Shown: piece after piece, positions 1-8,519 of the stretch
How the letters are laid out: each line of letters opens with the position of its first letter
Numbering within the stretch: position 1 is the stretch's first letter
Source of the DNA: Arthrobacter sp. efr-133-TYG-118
GTDB taxonomy: Bacteria > Actinomycetota > Actinomycetes > Actinomycetales > Micrococcaceae
Assembly (NCBI RefSeq): GCF_030209755.1
Contig: NZ_JARVRH010000010.1
Coordinates: forward strand, 1-64,000
Direction of reading: 5' to 3'
Length of the DNA stretch: 64,000 bases
Position numbers and translations under genes: made by a program
The notes under the pieces: model-generated
Databases searched by the model: none
The model's input: only the letters and a program-made list of their open reading frames with translations
What the model was told of the DNA's origin: nothing

Positions 1-1
1 C

Positions 2-79
2 ATCACGGTCCGCGAACAGGTCTCGGTCTGGCCCGTCGAAAGCAACTGGCGGGACCGCCAATCGGACCAGCAGCAGTGA
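2..79 (+). CDS. C-terminal fragment of a probable circularly permuted ATP-grasp protein
   Basis: Only the last 25 codons are inside the window, read in the frame starting at base 2 and ending at a TGA at 77-79. The peptide ends WPVESNWRDRQSDQQQ. It is too short to identify alone. The call rests on context: the next two genes are an alpha-E protein and a transglutaminase, which in many bacteria follow a circularly permuted type 2 ATP-grasp gene. Seen: open frame and stop. Inferred: identity. Confidence 0.5.
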   Translation: MTVREQVSVWPVESNWRDRQSDQQQ

Positions 80-151
80 TGCGTCACGCTGTGGTGCCGG
101 AGCAGGATTCATTAATCGTCACAACGCAGGACCCGAAGGAGGCACAGCCCC

Positions 152-1078
152 ATGCTGAGCCGTATTGCTGAATCGCTTTTCTGGATCGGCCGTTACGTGG
201 AGCGGGCCGATGGAACGGCCAGGATCCTGGACGTCCATCTCGAACGCCTGAACCACTTGCCGCTCGAGGAGCAACGCAGCGTGGCAAGGGAACTCCTGGC
301 TGTCATGGGAGCGAGGCCGCAGAGTGAGGAATTCGGCTTGCCGGAGCTGCTCCACGCCCTCGCCTACGACAAGACGAGCGCCACGTCCATTGCCGGCTCC
401 TTGGGGGCTGCGCGTGAGAATGCGCGGCGGGCGCGCGAGACCGTGTCCTCGTCATTGTGGGAGAGCCTCAACACGACGTACTACGGGCTGAACCAGCACC
501 GAAAGGACGTCGTGGGTACGTACCGTTTCTGCAACTGGGTGCTTGAACGCACCGCCATGGTCAGGGGCCTCGCGGACACCACGGTGAGCCACGACGAAAG
601 CTGGCTTTTCCTGGTCCTCGGCCGCTCGCTTGAACGTGCCGACATGACCGCGCGGATGCTGTCCACCCGGGATGTCCTCTCCGCCGGAATGTCCTGGGTG
701 AACATGTTGCGGTGCGCCGGCGCCTACGAGTCATTCCTCCGGACCCGCCGTGCGGCCTTCGGAGACCAGCACGCTGCCGAGTTCCTGCTCCTGGACCGTT
801 TGTTCCCGCGCTCCATTGTTTTCGCCCTGCGTGACGCTGACGAGTGCCTCGCCAAGTTGGATCCTTCCGCGCAGCGGGTGGGCTTCATCAATGACGCCCG
901 CCGGATCGTCGGCCAGGCCCGTACCTTCCTTGAGTTCCATCGCACGGACGATCTCATGTCCGAGCTGCCCGAGCATATGGACCGGGTACAGAAGGCCGTC
1001 ACGCAGGCCTCCGACGCGATTTCCCGTAAGTACTTCAATCAGGCGGATGAACTGGCCTGGGTGGGAGAAGTTTCATGA
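152..1078 (+). CDS. Alpha-E domain protein (DUF403)
   Basis: The 308-residue protein matches the alpha-E (DUF403) family from its first residues: MLSRIAESLFWIGRYVERAD is the family's typical N-terminus, and length is normal. The protein is predicted to be all-helical. Its biochemical role is unknown; comparative genomics places the family with ATP-grasp and transglutaminase-like proteins in a predicted peptide-modifying or amide-forming system. An AAGGAGG ribosome binding site (137-143) precedes the ATG. It overlaps the transglutaminase gene by four bases (ATGA at 1075-1078), so the two are probably translationally coupled. Confidence 0.9.
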   Translation: MLSRIAESLFWIGRYVERADGTARILDVHLERLNHLPLEEQRSVARELLAVMGARPQSEEFGLPELLHALAYDKTSATSIAGSLGAARENARRARETVSSSLWESLNTTYYGLNQHRKDVVGTYRFCNWVLERTAMVRGLADTTVSHDESWLFLVLGRSLERADMTARMLSTRDVLSAGMSWVNMLRCAGAYESFLRTRRAAFGDQHAAEFLLLDRLFPRSIVFALRDADECLAKLDPSAQRVGFINDARRIVGQARTFLEFHRTDDLMSELPEHMDRVQKAVTQASDAISRKYFNQADELAWVGEVS

Positions 1079-1926
1079 CCCGGCTGAGCATCGTCCACAA
1101 GACGGCCTACAAATACAACCGCCGCGTGACACTGTCGTATAACGAGGCACGCATGACGCCGTTGACCGATCCGCAACAGGTGGTCCTTGAATCCTCGCTG
1201 AAGATCACGCCGTCGCAAGCTGCCGTGAGCACCTACCGTGACTATTGGGGCACCCGCGTGACCGCCTTCGATATGCAGATGCCGCACGAACGCCTCGAAG
1301 TGGTGGCCACCACCACCGTTGAGGTCCACCGGGTAGAACGGGTGGCCCTGGACGAAGAGATTGTCGGCTGGGAGGTGATGGCTTCCGACGAGATCCGGGA
1401 CCAGTTCAGCGACTGGTTGCCGCAGTCGCAGCTCAGCGGTCCGGGTGAGGAAGTCCTCGGCATCATTCCCGCCGTCGTCGCCGGCAAGAACCCGCACGAG
1501 ACTGCCATGGCCATTTTCGAATGGATGCGCGGCGAAATGAGCTATGTGAAAGGCACTACGGGCGTCACGACCAACGCCGAGGAAGCCTGGAACCAGCGTC
1601 AAGGAGTCTGCCAGGACCTGGCCCACTTGGCCATCGGTTCGCTTCGCAGCTGCGGAATTCCGGCCCGGTACGTGTCCGGTTACATCCATCCGCGGCCCAC
1701 GGCCGAAATCGGTGAAACGGTCGCAGGCCAATCCCACGCCTGGCTGGAATGGTGGGACGGCGAATGGCGCAGCTGGGATCCCACCAACCACAAACCTGCC
1801 GGAGATCTCCACGTCACCGTGGCGCGGGGCCGGGACTACCGGGATGTTCCTCCCCTGAAGGGCATCCTGTCCGGCGGCGGCGGCTCGGGCCTCACCGTGA
1901 CCGTCGAGATCACGCGACTCACCTAA
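1075..1926 (+). CDS. Transglutaminase-like cysteine protease-fold protein
   Basis: The 283-residue protein has an N-terminal bacterial transglutaminase-associated region (LSIVHKTAYKYNRRVTLSYN) followed by a transglutaminase core. The expected triad is visible: Cys179 in QGVCQDLAH, His221 in QSHAWLEWW and Asp235 in SWDPTNHK. It lacks a signal peptide and is probably cytoplasmic. Family members are predicted to hydrolyse or transfer amide bonds; the substrate in this ATP-grasp/alpha-E context is unknown. It is the last gene of its operon, since the next gene lies on the opposite strand. Confidence 0.9.
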   Translation: MTRLSIVHKTAYKYNRRVTLSYNEARMTPLTDPQQVVLESSLKITPSQAAVSTYRDYWGTRVTAFDMQMPHERLEVVATTTVEVHRVERVALDEEIVGWEVMASDEIRDQFSDWLPQSQLSGPGEEVLGIIPAVVAGKNPHETAMAIFEWMRGEMSYVKGTTGVTTNAEEAWNQRQGVCQDLAHLAIGSLRSCGIPARYVSGYIHPRPTAEIGETVAGQSHAWLEWWDGEWRSWDPTNHKPAGDLHVTVARGRDYRDVPPLKGILSGGGGSGLTVTVEITRLT

Positions 1927-1951
1927 CGGGCCCGCGGCCCTCCGCCTGGAT

Positions 1952-3403
1952 TTACCAGGGGGAGGGCTTGTAGTCCTTGAGGAAGACGCCGTACTGGTCC
2001 TCGCCGTTTTCGCCCATGACGATGGGATCGTAGACACGCGCCGCCCCATCCACCAGGTCGAGCGGTGCGTGGAAGCCTTCCTCCATGAGCCTGACTTTGG
2101 TGTAATGCGGGCGTTCGTCAGTGATCCATCCGGTGTCGACGGCGGTCATCAGGATCCCGTCATTGTCCAGCATCTCTTGTGCGCTCGTCCGGGTCATCAT
2201 GTTCAACGCGGCCTTTGCCATGTTGGTATGCGGGTGCCCGGGGCCTTTGTAGGCGCGGGAGAACTGCCCCTCCATGGCCGAGACATTCACGATGTACTTC
2301 CTGTGGGCGGTTGACCGCTTCATCGCCCCGCGAAGCCGGCTGACCAGGAGGAACGGCGCCGTGACGTTGCAGAGTTGAACTTCGAGCATCTCCAGCGGAT
2401 CAACTTCGTCCACCACTTGGGTCCAGCTGTTGATGGCCGCGAGGTCGGGAACCAGGCCGCCGGCGTCGATCGCGGTGCCCGTCGCGATCCGCGCCAAGGA
2501 CGCGGAGCCGGTGGACAAAGCGAGCGAGGTAATCGCATCACCCGCCAGGACAGGATGATCGGTGACGCTTTGGGTGATGGCCAGGGGGTGCTTGTCGTGG
2601 GCATGTCCGAACGTGACGAGCTCCGGGCCGCCGTTGGCTGCCTGCAGGGCCTCCGGGAGCGGTTCGTCCTCGGCATCCACCAACGGTTTGTACGCATTCC
2701 CCGAACGCCGGACTGTTTGGGCGGCGTTGTTGATGATGATGTCGAGGGGGCCGGCTTCGTTGAGGGAGTCGGTGAGGGCCATGACCTGTGAGGGGTCGCG
2801 GAGGTCGATGCCCACAATCCTGAGCCGGTGCAACCAGTCCGCGCTGTCCTCCATGGCGGCAAAGCGGCGTGCCGCGTCCTTGGGGAAGCGAGTGGTGATG
2901 GTGGTGTGTGCGCCGTCGCGGAGCAAGCGGAGGGCGATGTACATGCCGATCTTGGCTCGCCCACCCGTCAGGAGGGCTCGGCGTCCGCTGAGGTCGGTGC
3001 GGGCATCGCGCTTACTGTGGCTGAAGGCCGCGCATTCCGGGCACAACTGGTGGTAGAACGCGTCTACTTGCGTGTAGTGCTGCTTACAGATGTAGCAGGG
3101 CCTGGAACGGATGAGGTGACCGGCGATTTCGCCCGTGGCAGAGGTGGCCAGCTTGTTGCCGCGGGTCTCGTCGTCGATCCTGTCAGGGGCTGCAGTCGCC
3201 GTCAGTGCGATGACAGCGCGGTCGGCTTCCGCGATCTCGTCCCGTTTGGTGACCCGGCGATGGCGCTTGACGGCCTTGAACATCTTTCCCGTGGCGCGAC
3301 GGATGGCGACGTAGTCCGGGTGCTCCTCGTCATAGGCGTGGATGGTGTTCAAGACCTTGAGGCAGGCCTGGATCTCTTCAGGCGTCAAATCGGCGGGGCT
3401 CAT
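1952..3403 (-). CDS. SDR-fold protein with N-terminal zinc-ribbon-like extension
   Basis: Start chosen at the ATG giving MSPADLTPEEIQ (483 residues); the open frame extends upstream to 3493, but that part runs through the glgC terminator. Residues 1-100 are a charged helical region. Cys103, Cys106, Cys121 and Cys124 form a CxxC-x14-CxxC zinc-ribbon-like motif. From residue 140 follows a Rossmann short-chain dehydrogenase fold with IINNAAQT. The glycine motif is TGGRAKIG rather than TGxxxGIG, and where YxxxK is expected the sequence is TNMAK (Thr393, Lys397), so the usual catalytic tyrosine is absent. Activity may be altered or lost. Substrate unknown. Confidence 0.8.
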   Translation of the reverse strand: MSPADLTPEEIQACLKVLNTIHAYDEEHPDYVAIRRATGKMFKAVKRHRRVTKRDEIAEADRAVIALTATAAPDRIDDETRGNKLATSATGEIAGHLIRSRPCYICKQHYTQVDAFYHQLCPECAAFSHSKRDARTDLSGRRALLTGGRAKIGMYIALRLLRDGAHTTITTRFPKDAARRFAAMEDSADWLHRLRIVGIDLRDPSQVMALTDSLNEAGPLDIIINNAAQTVRRSGNAYKPLVDAEDEPLPEALQAANGGPELVTFGHAHDKHPLAITQSVTDHPVLAGDAITSLALSTGSASLARIATGTAIDAGGLVPDLAAINSWTQVVDEVDPLEMLEVQLCNVTAPFLLVSRLRGAMKRSTAHRKYIVNVSAMEGQFSRAYKGPGHPHTNMAKAALNMMTRTSAQEMLDNDGILMTAVDTGWITDERPHYTKVRLMEEGFHAPLDLVDGAARVYDPIVMGENGEDQYGVFLKDYKPSPW

Positions 3404-3435
3404 TGGGTCAATTTTACAGGGTCGGACACAGCAAA

Positions 3436-3481
3436 GCCTCCCGGGCGGCAGAGGCTGGAGGCCTGCTGTCGCCCGGGAGGC
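3436..3481 (-). terminator. Hairpin terminator downstream of glgC
   Basis: Perfect 12-bp inverted repeat: 3436-3447 (GCCTCCCGGGCG) pairs with 3470-3481, with a 22-nt loop. It lies 30 bases past the glgC stop on the minus strand and is followed by TTTGCTGTG, a short U run. It separates glgC from the SDR gene. Confidence 0.75.
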
Positions 3482-3511
3482 GGGGAGCTGCACTGGTTCA
3501 GGGGTTTCGGG

Positions 3512-4894
3512 TCAGACCTCTACCGAGGAAGCCTGGATTTTCGTGACCTGCTCCGCGGAGTCCCTGATGTCGGGGAACTTCTCCGTCGCCGCCTTGATCG
3601 CCTCCGGCACTGAGCGCCGGTATTCGGCCGCAAGGGATAGCTCGGAAGCATCCGGCTCCGGCACCACCTGGTCCTTGGCGAGTACGGTGATTCCGGATTC
3701 GGTGACCTTGAAGCCGCGGGCCCGGTCGAGGTCGGGATCCAAGCCGATGGTAGCCCCGGCAGGGACTTTCACGTTTTTGTCGATGATGGCTCGTTTGATT
3801 ACGGCACCTGCACCGATGCGCACCTTGTCCATCAGCACCGAGTCCTGGACCCTGGTGGCCGGTCCCACGTAGACATCGTTGGAGAGCACGGACCCTTCCA
3901 CGATTCCTCCGGAGATCACAGAGCCACTGGCAACGATGGAATCCAAAGCGGTGCCGACCGTGTTGTTGTCACCCCGGACAAACTTGGCCGGCGGTGAAAT
4001 GCTCTGCCGCGTGTAGATGGGCCATTCCGAGTTGTACAGGTTGAACACGGGGACCGGCGAAATCAGGTCCATGTGGGCGTCATAGAACGAATCGATCGTT
4101 CCAACGTCGCGCCAATAGGTGCGGTCGCGTTCGGTGGAACCGGGAATGTCATTGAGCGTGAAGTCGTAGACCCCGGCCTCACCCTGGGACACGAAGTAAG
4201 GGATGATGTCACCGCCCATGTCGTGCTTGGTGTCGAGGCGCTCGGCATCGATGCGAAGCGCTTCCACCAGGGCGTCGGCGTCAAAGACATAGTTGCCCAT
4301 GGAGGCGAGGAACTGTGTGGGATCGGCGGCGAGGCCTTCCGTTTCAGCGGGCTTCTCCACAAACGCCGAAATCTTCTGGGGATCGTTCTTGTCGACCTCG
4401 ATCACGCCGAACTGGTTGGCCATGTTCAGTGGCTGGCGGACGGCCGCAACTGTGGCCTTGGCTCCGCTGGCCACATGCTGTTGGACCATCTGCTGGAAGT
4501 CCATGCGGTAGACGTGGTCCGCTCCGACAACGACAACAATGTCGGGGTTGGCGTCGTGAATCAGGTTCAGGGACTGGTAAATGGCATTCGCGCTGCCGAG
4601 GAACCAGCTCTTGCCCACGCGCTGCTGGGCGGGAACCGAGGCCACATATCTGCCCAGCTGGGTGGACATCCGCCAGGTCTCGGAAATGTGGCGGTCAAGA
4701 CTGTGCGACTTGTACTGGGTCAACACCACGATCTGGAGGTACCCGGAATTGACCAGATTCGAGAGAGCGAAATCGATCAATCGATACCCCCCCGCAAACG
4801 GCACCGCAGGTTTGGCCCTGTCTGCCGTCAATGGCATGAGGCGGTTTCCTTCGCCGCCAGCCAACACAATTGACAATACTTTCTTCAACGCCAT
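3512..4894 (-). CDS. glgC: Glucose-1-phosphate adenylyltransferase (ADP-glucose pyrophosphorylase)
   Basis: Makes ADP-glucose from glucose 1-phosphate and ATP, the committed step of bacterial glycogen synthesis. The 460-residue protein starts [19 protein letters not shown], which holds the nucleotide-binding GGxGxRL loop, followed by [15 protein letters not shown] and ADHVYRMD (substrate and metal sites) and a C-terminal left-handed beta-helix (hexapeptide repeats such as [20 protein letters not shown]). The chosen ATG has a GGGAGAG site a few bases upstream; the frame stays open 26 codons further but without family similarity. It is divergent from glgA across 104 bases. Confidence 0.97.
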   Translation of the reverse strand: MALKKVLSIVLAGGEGNRLMPLTADRAKPAVPFAGGYRLIDFALSNLVNSGYLQIVVLTQYKSHSLDRHISETWRMSTQLGRYVASVPAQQRVGKSWFLGSANAIYQSLNLIHDANPDIVVVVGADHVYRMDFQQMVQQHVASGAKATVAAVRQPLNMANQFGVIEVDKNDPQKISAFVEKPAETEGLAADPTQFLASMGNYVFDADALVEALRIDAERLDTKHDMGGDIIPYFVSQGEAGVYDFTLNDIPGSTERDRTYWRDVGTIDSFYDAHMDLISPVPVFNLYNSEWPIYTRQSISPPAKFVRGDNNTVGTALDSIVASGSVISGGIVEGSVLSNDVYVGPATRVQDSVLMDKVRIGAGAVIKRAIIDKNVKVPAGATIGLDPDLDRARGFKVTESGITVLAKDQVVPEPDASELSLAAEYRRSVPEAIKAATEKFPDIRDSAEQVTKIQASSVEV

Positions 4895-4998
4895 GGTGTT
4901 TGCTCTCCCTGTACGTCTTTGTAGCCCCCGAAAAAAGCCCGGGTTGCCGGACCCTTTCACACTAGAACACATACTCCGGAAGGACTACGTTAGGTAGC

Positions 4999-6198
4999 GT
5001 GCGCGTAGACATTGTGACTAAAGAGTTTCCACCCGAAATCTATGGCGGGGCCGGTGTGCATGTTGCCGAGCTCAGCCGCGTCTTGGCGAAGCACGTGGAT
5101 CTGCAGGTGCGGGCCTTTGGCGCGCCCCGTGATGCGGACTTCCACGGGGCAACCGTGACGTCGTATTCCACACCGGATGATCTGGGGGCGGCCAATGCCG
5201 CTGTCCAGACCCTCGGGGTGGATTTGCGGATTGTGCCGGACATCGCCGGAGCGGACCTGGTCCATTCCCATACCTGGTACGCCAACATGGCCGGCCACCT
5301 GGCGTCGCTGTTGCATGGGATACCCCATGTGCTCAGCGCCCACAGCCTCGAACCGTTGCGGCCATGGAAAGCGGAGCAGCTGGGTGGTGGCTACGCGTTG
5401 TCCTCATGGGTTGAAAAGACCGCCTATGAGGCCGCCGCGGCTATCATCGCCGTCTCGGACGGCATGCGGAAGGACATCCTGCGCAGCTATCCGAACGTGG
5501 ATCCCGCCAAGGTCCGGGTGGTCCACAACGGCATCGACGTCGACATGTGGCAGCCGGACGAAGGCGAAGACGCCATTCGCGCCCTCGGCATCGACCCCGC
5601 CAAGCCCAGTGTGGTCTTCGTCGGGCGGAACACCCGCCAGAAGGGCGTCCCCTACCTCCTGAAGGCTGCGGCCAGCTTGCCGGAAGATGTGCAGCTTGTG
5701 CTGTGCCTGGGAGCGGCGGATACCCCGGAACTCGCAGCGGAAACGGCCCGGCTCATCGAGGACCTGCAGAGCAAACGCCAAGGTGTCCTGGTCATCGAAC
5801 GCATGCTTCCGAGGCATGAGCTCATCCAGGTCCTCAGCCATGCCACGGCCTTCGCTTGCCCGTCGATCTACGAGCCCCTCGGCATCGTCAATCTCGAGGC
5901 CATGGCGTGTGGCGCAGCCGTGGTGGCAAGCGCCACTGGCGGCATCCCCGAAGTGGTTCAACACGGTGAAACAGGACTGCTGGTGGAACTGGAGCAGGTC
6001 ACGGACGGTACCGGCACCCCGCTGGATCCCGAAAAGTTCGTCGCGGATTTCGCCGCCGCCCTCAACGAGGTTGTGTCCGATCCCGCGCGGGCCAAGGTCA
6101 TGGGTGCCGCGGGCCGCGTCCGGGCGGAGGAACACTTTTCCTGGGAGTCGATCACCGAAACAACCCTTGAGGTCTATCGCTCGGTCCTCGCCTCCTGA
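4999..6198 (+). CDS. glgA: Glycogen synthase, actinobacterial GT4 type (GlgA/GlgM)
   Basis: The 399-residue protein begins at a GTG and shows a GT-B glycosyltransferase fold. MRVDIVTKEFPPEIYGGAGV is the N-terminal acceptor-side loop, and CPSIYEPLGIVNLEAMACG carries the E-x7-E sugar-nucleotide motif. Length and sequence fit the actinobacterial GT4 'glycogen synthase' group rather than the GT5 enzymes of enteric bacteria. The mycobacterial member of this group makes alpha-maltose 1-phosphate from ADP-glucose (GlgM), so either activity is possible here. The divergent pairing with glgC matches the mycobacterial arrangement and supports an ADP-glucose donor. Confidence 0.92.
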   Translation: MRVDIVTKEFPPEIYGGAGVHVAELSRVLAKHVDLQVRAFGAPRDADFHGATVTSYSTPDDLGAANAAVQTLGVDLRIVPDIAGADLVHSHTWYANMAGHLASLLHGIPHVLSAHSLEPLRPWKAEQLGGGYALSSWVEKTAYEAAAAIIAVSDGMRKDILRSYPNVDPAKVRVVHNGIDVDMWQPDEGEDAIRALGIDPAKPSVVFVGRNTRQKGVPYLLKAAASLPEDVQLVLCLGAADTPELAAETARLIEDLQSKRQGVLVIERMLPRHELIQVLSHATAFACPSIYEPLGIVNLEAMACGAAVVASATGGIPEVVQHGETGLLVELEQVTDGTGTPLDPEKFVADFAAALNEVVSDPARAKVMGAAGRVRAEEHFSWESITETTLEVYRSVLAS

Positions 6199-6214
6199 CC
6201 CACCAACCAACGAG

Positions 6215-6280
6215 CCCAACTGACTCGCAGTAAGTGTCGTTTTGACGCCTCATAACGACAACAACTGCGAGTCAGTTGGG
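6215..6280. repeat. Long palindromic element between convergent genes
   Basis: Outer perfect 16-bp arms 6215-6230 (CCCAACTGACTCGCAG) and 6265-6280, with an inner 7-bp pair TGTCGTT (6235-6241) and AACGACA (6254-6260). It lies between the ends of glgA (+) and the acyl-CoA oxidase-like gene (-). I have an uncertain impression that similar GACTCGCAG palindromes recur in Arthrobacter genomes, as REP-like elements or bidirectional terminators. Confidence 0.7.
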
Positions 6281-6288
6281 AAAGAACC

Positions 6289-6330
6289 ACGACGGCGCCG
6301 CACCCCTCAGGAGGAATGCGGCGCCGTCGT
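6289..6330. terminator. Bidirectional hairpin terminator
   Basis: Perfect 14-bp arms 6289-6302 (ACGACGGCGCCGCA) and 6317-6330 around a 14-nt loop, between two convergent genes. It can serve the minus-strand acyl-CoA oxidase-like gene and also back up termination of glgA. Confidence 0.7.
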
Positions 6331-6376
6331 CGTTAAAGGATTCGGCAATTGTTCACCGGCCTGTTACGGCAGGATG

Positions 6377-8485
6377 CTAGCTGGAGTTCCTCCCCTTCAA
6401 GGCGAGGAGGGTCTTCTCCTCGGCGGGGGCCGCGCCGCTTGCCCGTTGCGCCCGGAAGTGGCCGCGGGCTTCGCCCTGGCGTTCCTTCTCGGCGCCCGAG
6501 GCGATGGACGCCCGTAAGTGCTCCGGACCGTAGCCGAAGGAATCGACCAGGTCCAGGGCGTGGGGACGGATCTTGATGAGCAGCCTGTTGATGTAGGCCC
6601 CCACCGTGCGTCCGCGCTGCATGGAAAGGCGGCCGTTCATGAGGTACCAGGACAAGTGCTTTTCGATGAGCGAGAGGCCAAACAGGTCACGGAGCCATGT
6701 CAGCACCTTCAAGGTGCCCGGATCACCGACCTTGCTGAGAGCTTCCGTGAACGCTTCCCATTGCAGGAGCTCGGCGTGGGCCTGGGCGGCTTCAATCAAA
6801 TCGTCCTGATGCTGGTTGAACAGTGCGGCGCCCTGATGCTGCGGAAGCTTGTTTGCGCCCTTGAGCGCAGAGCCCACCTCAGCCACCATGGACTGCACCC
6901 GGTCCGTCAGCAGCGTGCGTTGGCCTTCTTCGTCCCTCAGGGCCAAGGCAGCTTTCTGCACTGATCCCGTGTCTGCCACGAATTGCGCCACTTGCCGCAG
7001 GCCTGTGCGGTTGATGGCGACGTCCGCCGCCTGGGCCGCAACGAAGCGGGCCAGCACGCCAAAGTCGACGTTGCGGAACTCCTTGGCGTAGTCGGCCAGC
7101 AGGCGCTTGGCGACGAGCTGGAGAAGCACGGTGTTGTCACCCTCGAACGTGGCGTACACGTCCAGGTCCGCACGGAGCGAGGCGAAACGGTTTTCGATGA
7201 GGAATCCAGCGCCGCCGCAGGCCTCGCGGCACTCTTGCAGCGTGTCGAGGGCGTGCCAGGTGCTCATGGGCTTGAGGGCCGCGGCGAGGGTCTCGAGGTC
7301 CTGGCGGTCGGCGTCGGTGTCGTGCCGGCCGGAGAAGACGTCGTCGAATTTTTCGAGCAGCTGCTCGTGCGCGAAGCTCGCGGCAAAGGTGGTGGCAAGC
7401 CGGGTGAACAAGCGGCGCTGATGCCGTTGGTAGTCCAGCAGGACTTCCTCGTCCGTGGGAGAGGAGGCGTTGAACTGGCGCCGTTCGGCGGCGTAGCGGA
7501 TGGCGGTCGTCAAGGCCACCTTGCTTGCGGCGACTGCGGCGCCGTCGAGGGAGACACGGCCCTGCACCAAAGTGCCGAGCATCGTGAAGAAGCGCCGTCC
7601 CGGGCTGGCGATCGGCGAGGTGTACTCGCCTTCGGGGGAGACGTTGCCGTAGCGGTTGAGCAGGTTGGCGCGGGGGACACGGACCTCGGTGAAGTGCAGG
7701 CGGCCGTTGTCGATGCCGTTGAGCCCGCCCTTGATGCCGTCGTCTTCGCCGCCGATCCCGGGCAGGAATTCTTTGGTGTCCGGGTCCCTCAGCTCGACAT
7801 AGAACGCGTGGACGCCATGGTTCACGTTGCGGGTCACCAGTTGGGCGAACACGACGGCGGCCAGGCCGTCCTCGGCTGCGTTGCCGATGTAGTCCTTCCA
7901 TGCGGCACGGAACGGAGTGTTGATGACGAACTCCTGGGTGGCCTCGTCATACGTGGCCGTGGTGGCGATGCTCGCAACATCGGAGCCGTGTCCGGTTTCG
8001 GTCATGGCGAAGCAGCCGGGGATTTCCAGGCTCATGATTCCGGGCAGCCATTTGTTCTGGTGCTCCTCCGTGCCGAGGTGCATCACCGCTGAACCGAAGA
8101 GACCCCACTGGACGCCCGCCTTGATCTGCAGTGATGGATCGGCAGTGACGAGTTCCTCGAAGCCGGCGATGTTGCCGCCGTGGTCATCCGAGCCGCCCAA
8201 GCTGGCGGGGAAAGCCCGGTGCACGGCGTTGTTGTCCACGAGGTACTTGAGCTGTCCGAAAACACGCCTGCGGTGCTCCGTATGCGTCAAGCCTTCGATC
8301 TTGTGTACCTCGGGGCGGCCGGCGAGGTCGCGCGCCGTGTGCCGGATGTGGGCCCACTTGCCGAGCAGCAGTTCGCCAAGAGCCGCTACGTCCACCGCAG
8401 GGGCGGGTGCGGCAGGCTGTGTGGTTGCAGCCGTTCCCGCGGCCGCCCGGTTGCTGGAGGAGGTGCGGTCCACTACTTCAGTCAT
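6377..8485 (-). CDS. Acyl-CoA oxidase-like acyl-CoA dehydrogenase
   Basis: The 702-residue protein is much longer than a simple acyl-CoA dehydrogenase (about 390) and fits the acyl-CoA oxidase architecture. It has an FAD-binding middle region (CFAMTETGHGSDVASI) and two C-terminal helical domains containing REACGGAGF and TFEGDNTVLLQ, whose Glu is the family catalytic base. It would introduce the alpha-beta double bond in fatty acyl-CoA; whether the electron acceptor is oxygen or ETF cannot be read from sequence. The start at MTEVVDRTS is set by an AAGAAGGAATCACC-ATG site. The TetR gene lies 34 bases upstream on the same strand. Confidence 0.87.
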   Translation of the reverse strand: MTEVVDRTSSSNRAAAGTAATTQPAAPAPAVDVAALGELLLGKWAHIRHTARDLAGRPEVHKIEGLTHTEHRRRVFGQLKYLVDNNAVHRAFPASLGGSDDHGGNIAGFEELVTADPSLQIKAGVQWGLFGSAVMHLGTEEHQNKWLPGIMSLEIPGCFAMTETGHGSDVASIATTATYDEATQEFVINTPFRAAWKDYIGNAAEDGLAAVVFAQLVTRNVNHGVHAFYVELRDPDTKEFLPGIGGEDDGIKGGLNGIDNGRLHFTEVRVPRANLLNRYGNVSPEGEYTSPIASPGRRFFTMLGTLVQGRVSLDGAAVAASKVALTTAIRYAAERRQFNASSPTDEEVLLDYQRHQRRLFTRLATTFAASFAHEQLLEKFDDVFSGRHDTDADRQDLETLAAALKPMSTWHALDTLQECREACGGAGFLIENRFASLRADLDVYATFEGDNTVLLQLVAKRLLADYAKEFRNVDFGVLARFVAAQAADVAINRTGLRQVAQFVADTGSVQKAALALRDEEGQRTLLTDRVQSMVAEVGSALKGANKLPQHQGAALFNQHQDDLIEAAQAHAELLQWEAFTEALSKVGDPGTLKVLTWLRDLFGLSLIEKHLSWYLMNGRLSMQRGRTVGAYINRLLIKIRPHALDLVDSFGYGPEHLRASIASGAEKERQGEARGHFRAQRASGAAPAEEKTLLALKGRNSS

Positions 8486-8519
8486 GGTGATTCCTTCTTT
8501 GGTTCCGAACAACGTGGAG

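Noticed and set aside
1039-2049. Long open frame on the minus strand opposite the transglutaminase gene
   Set aside because: It mirrors a clear gene with an intact active site; long antisense frames are common in DNA this GC-rich, and its peptide shows no family.
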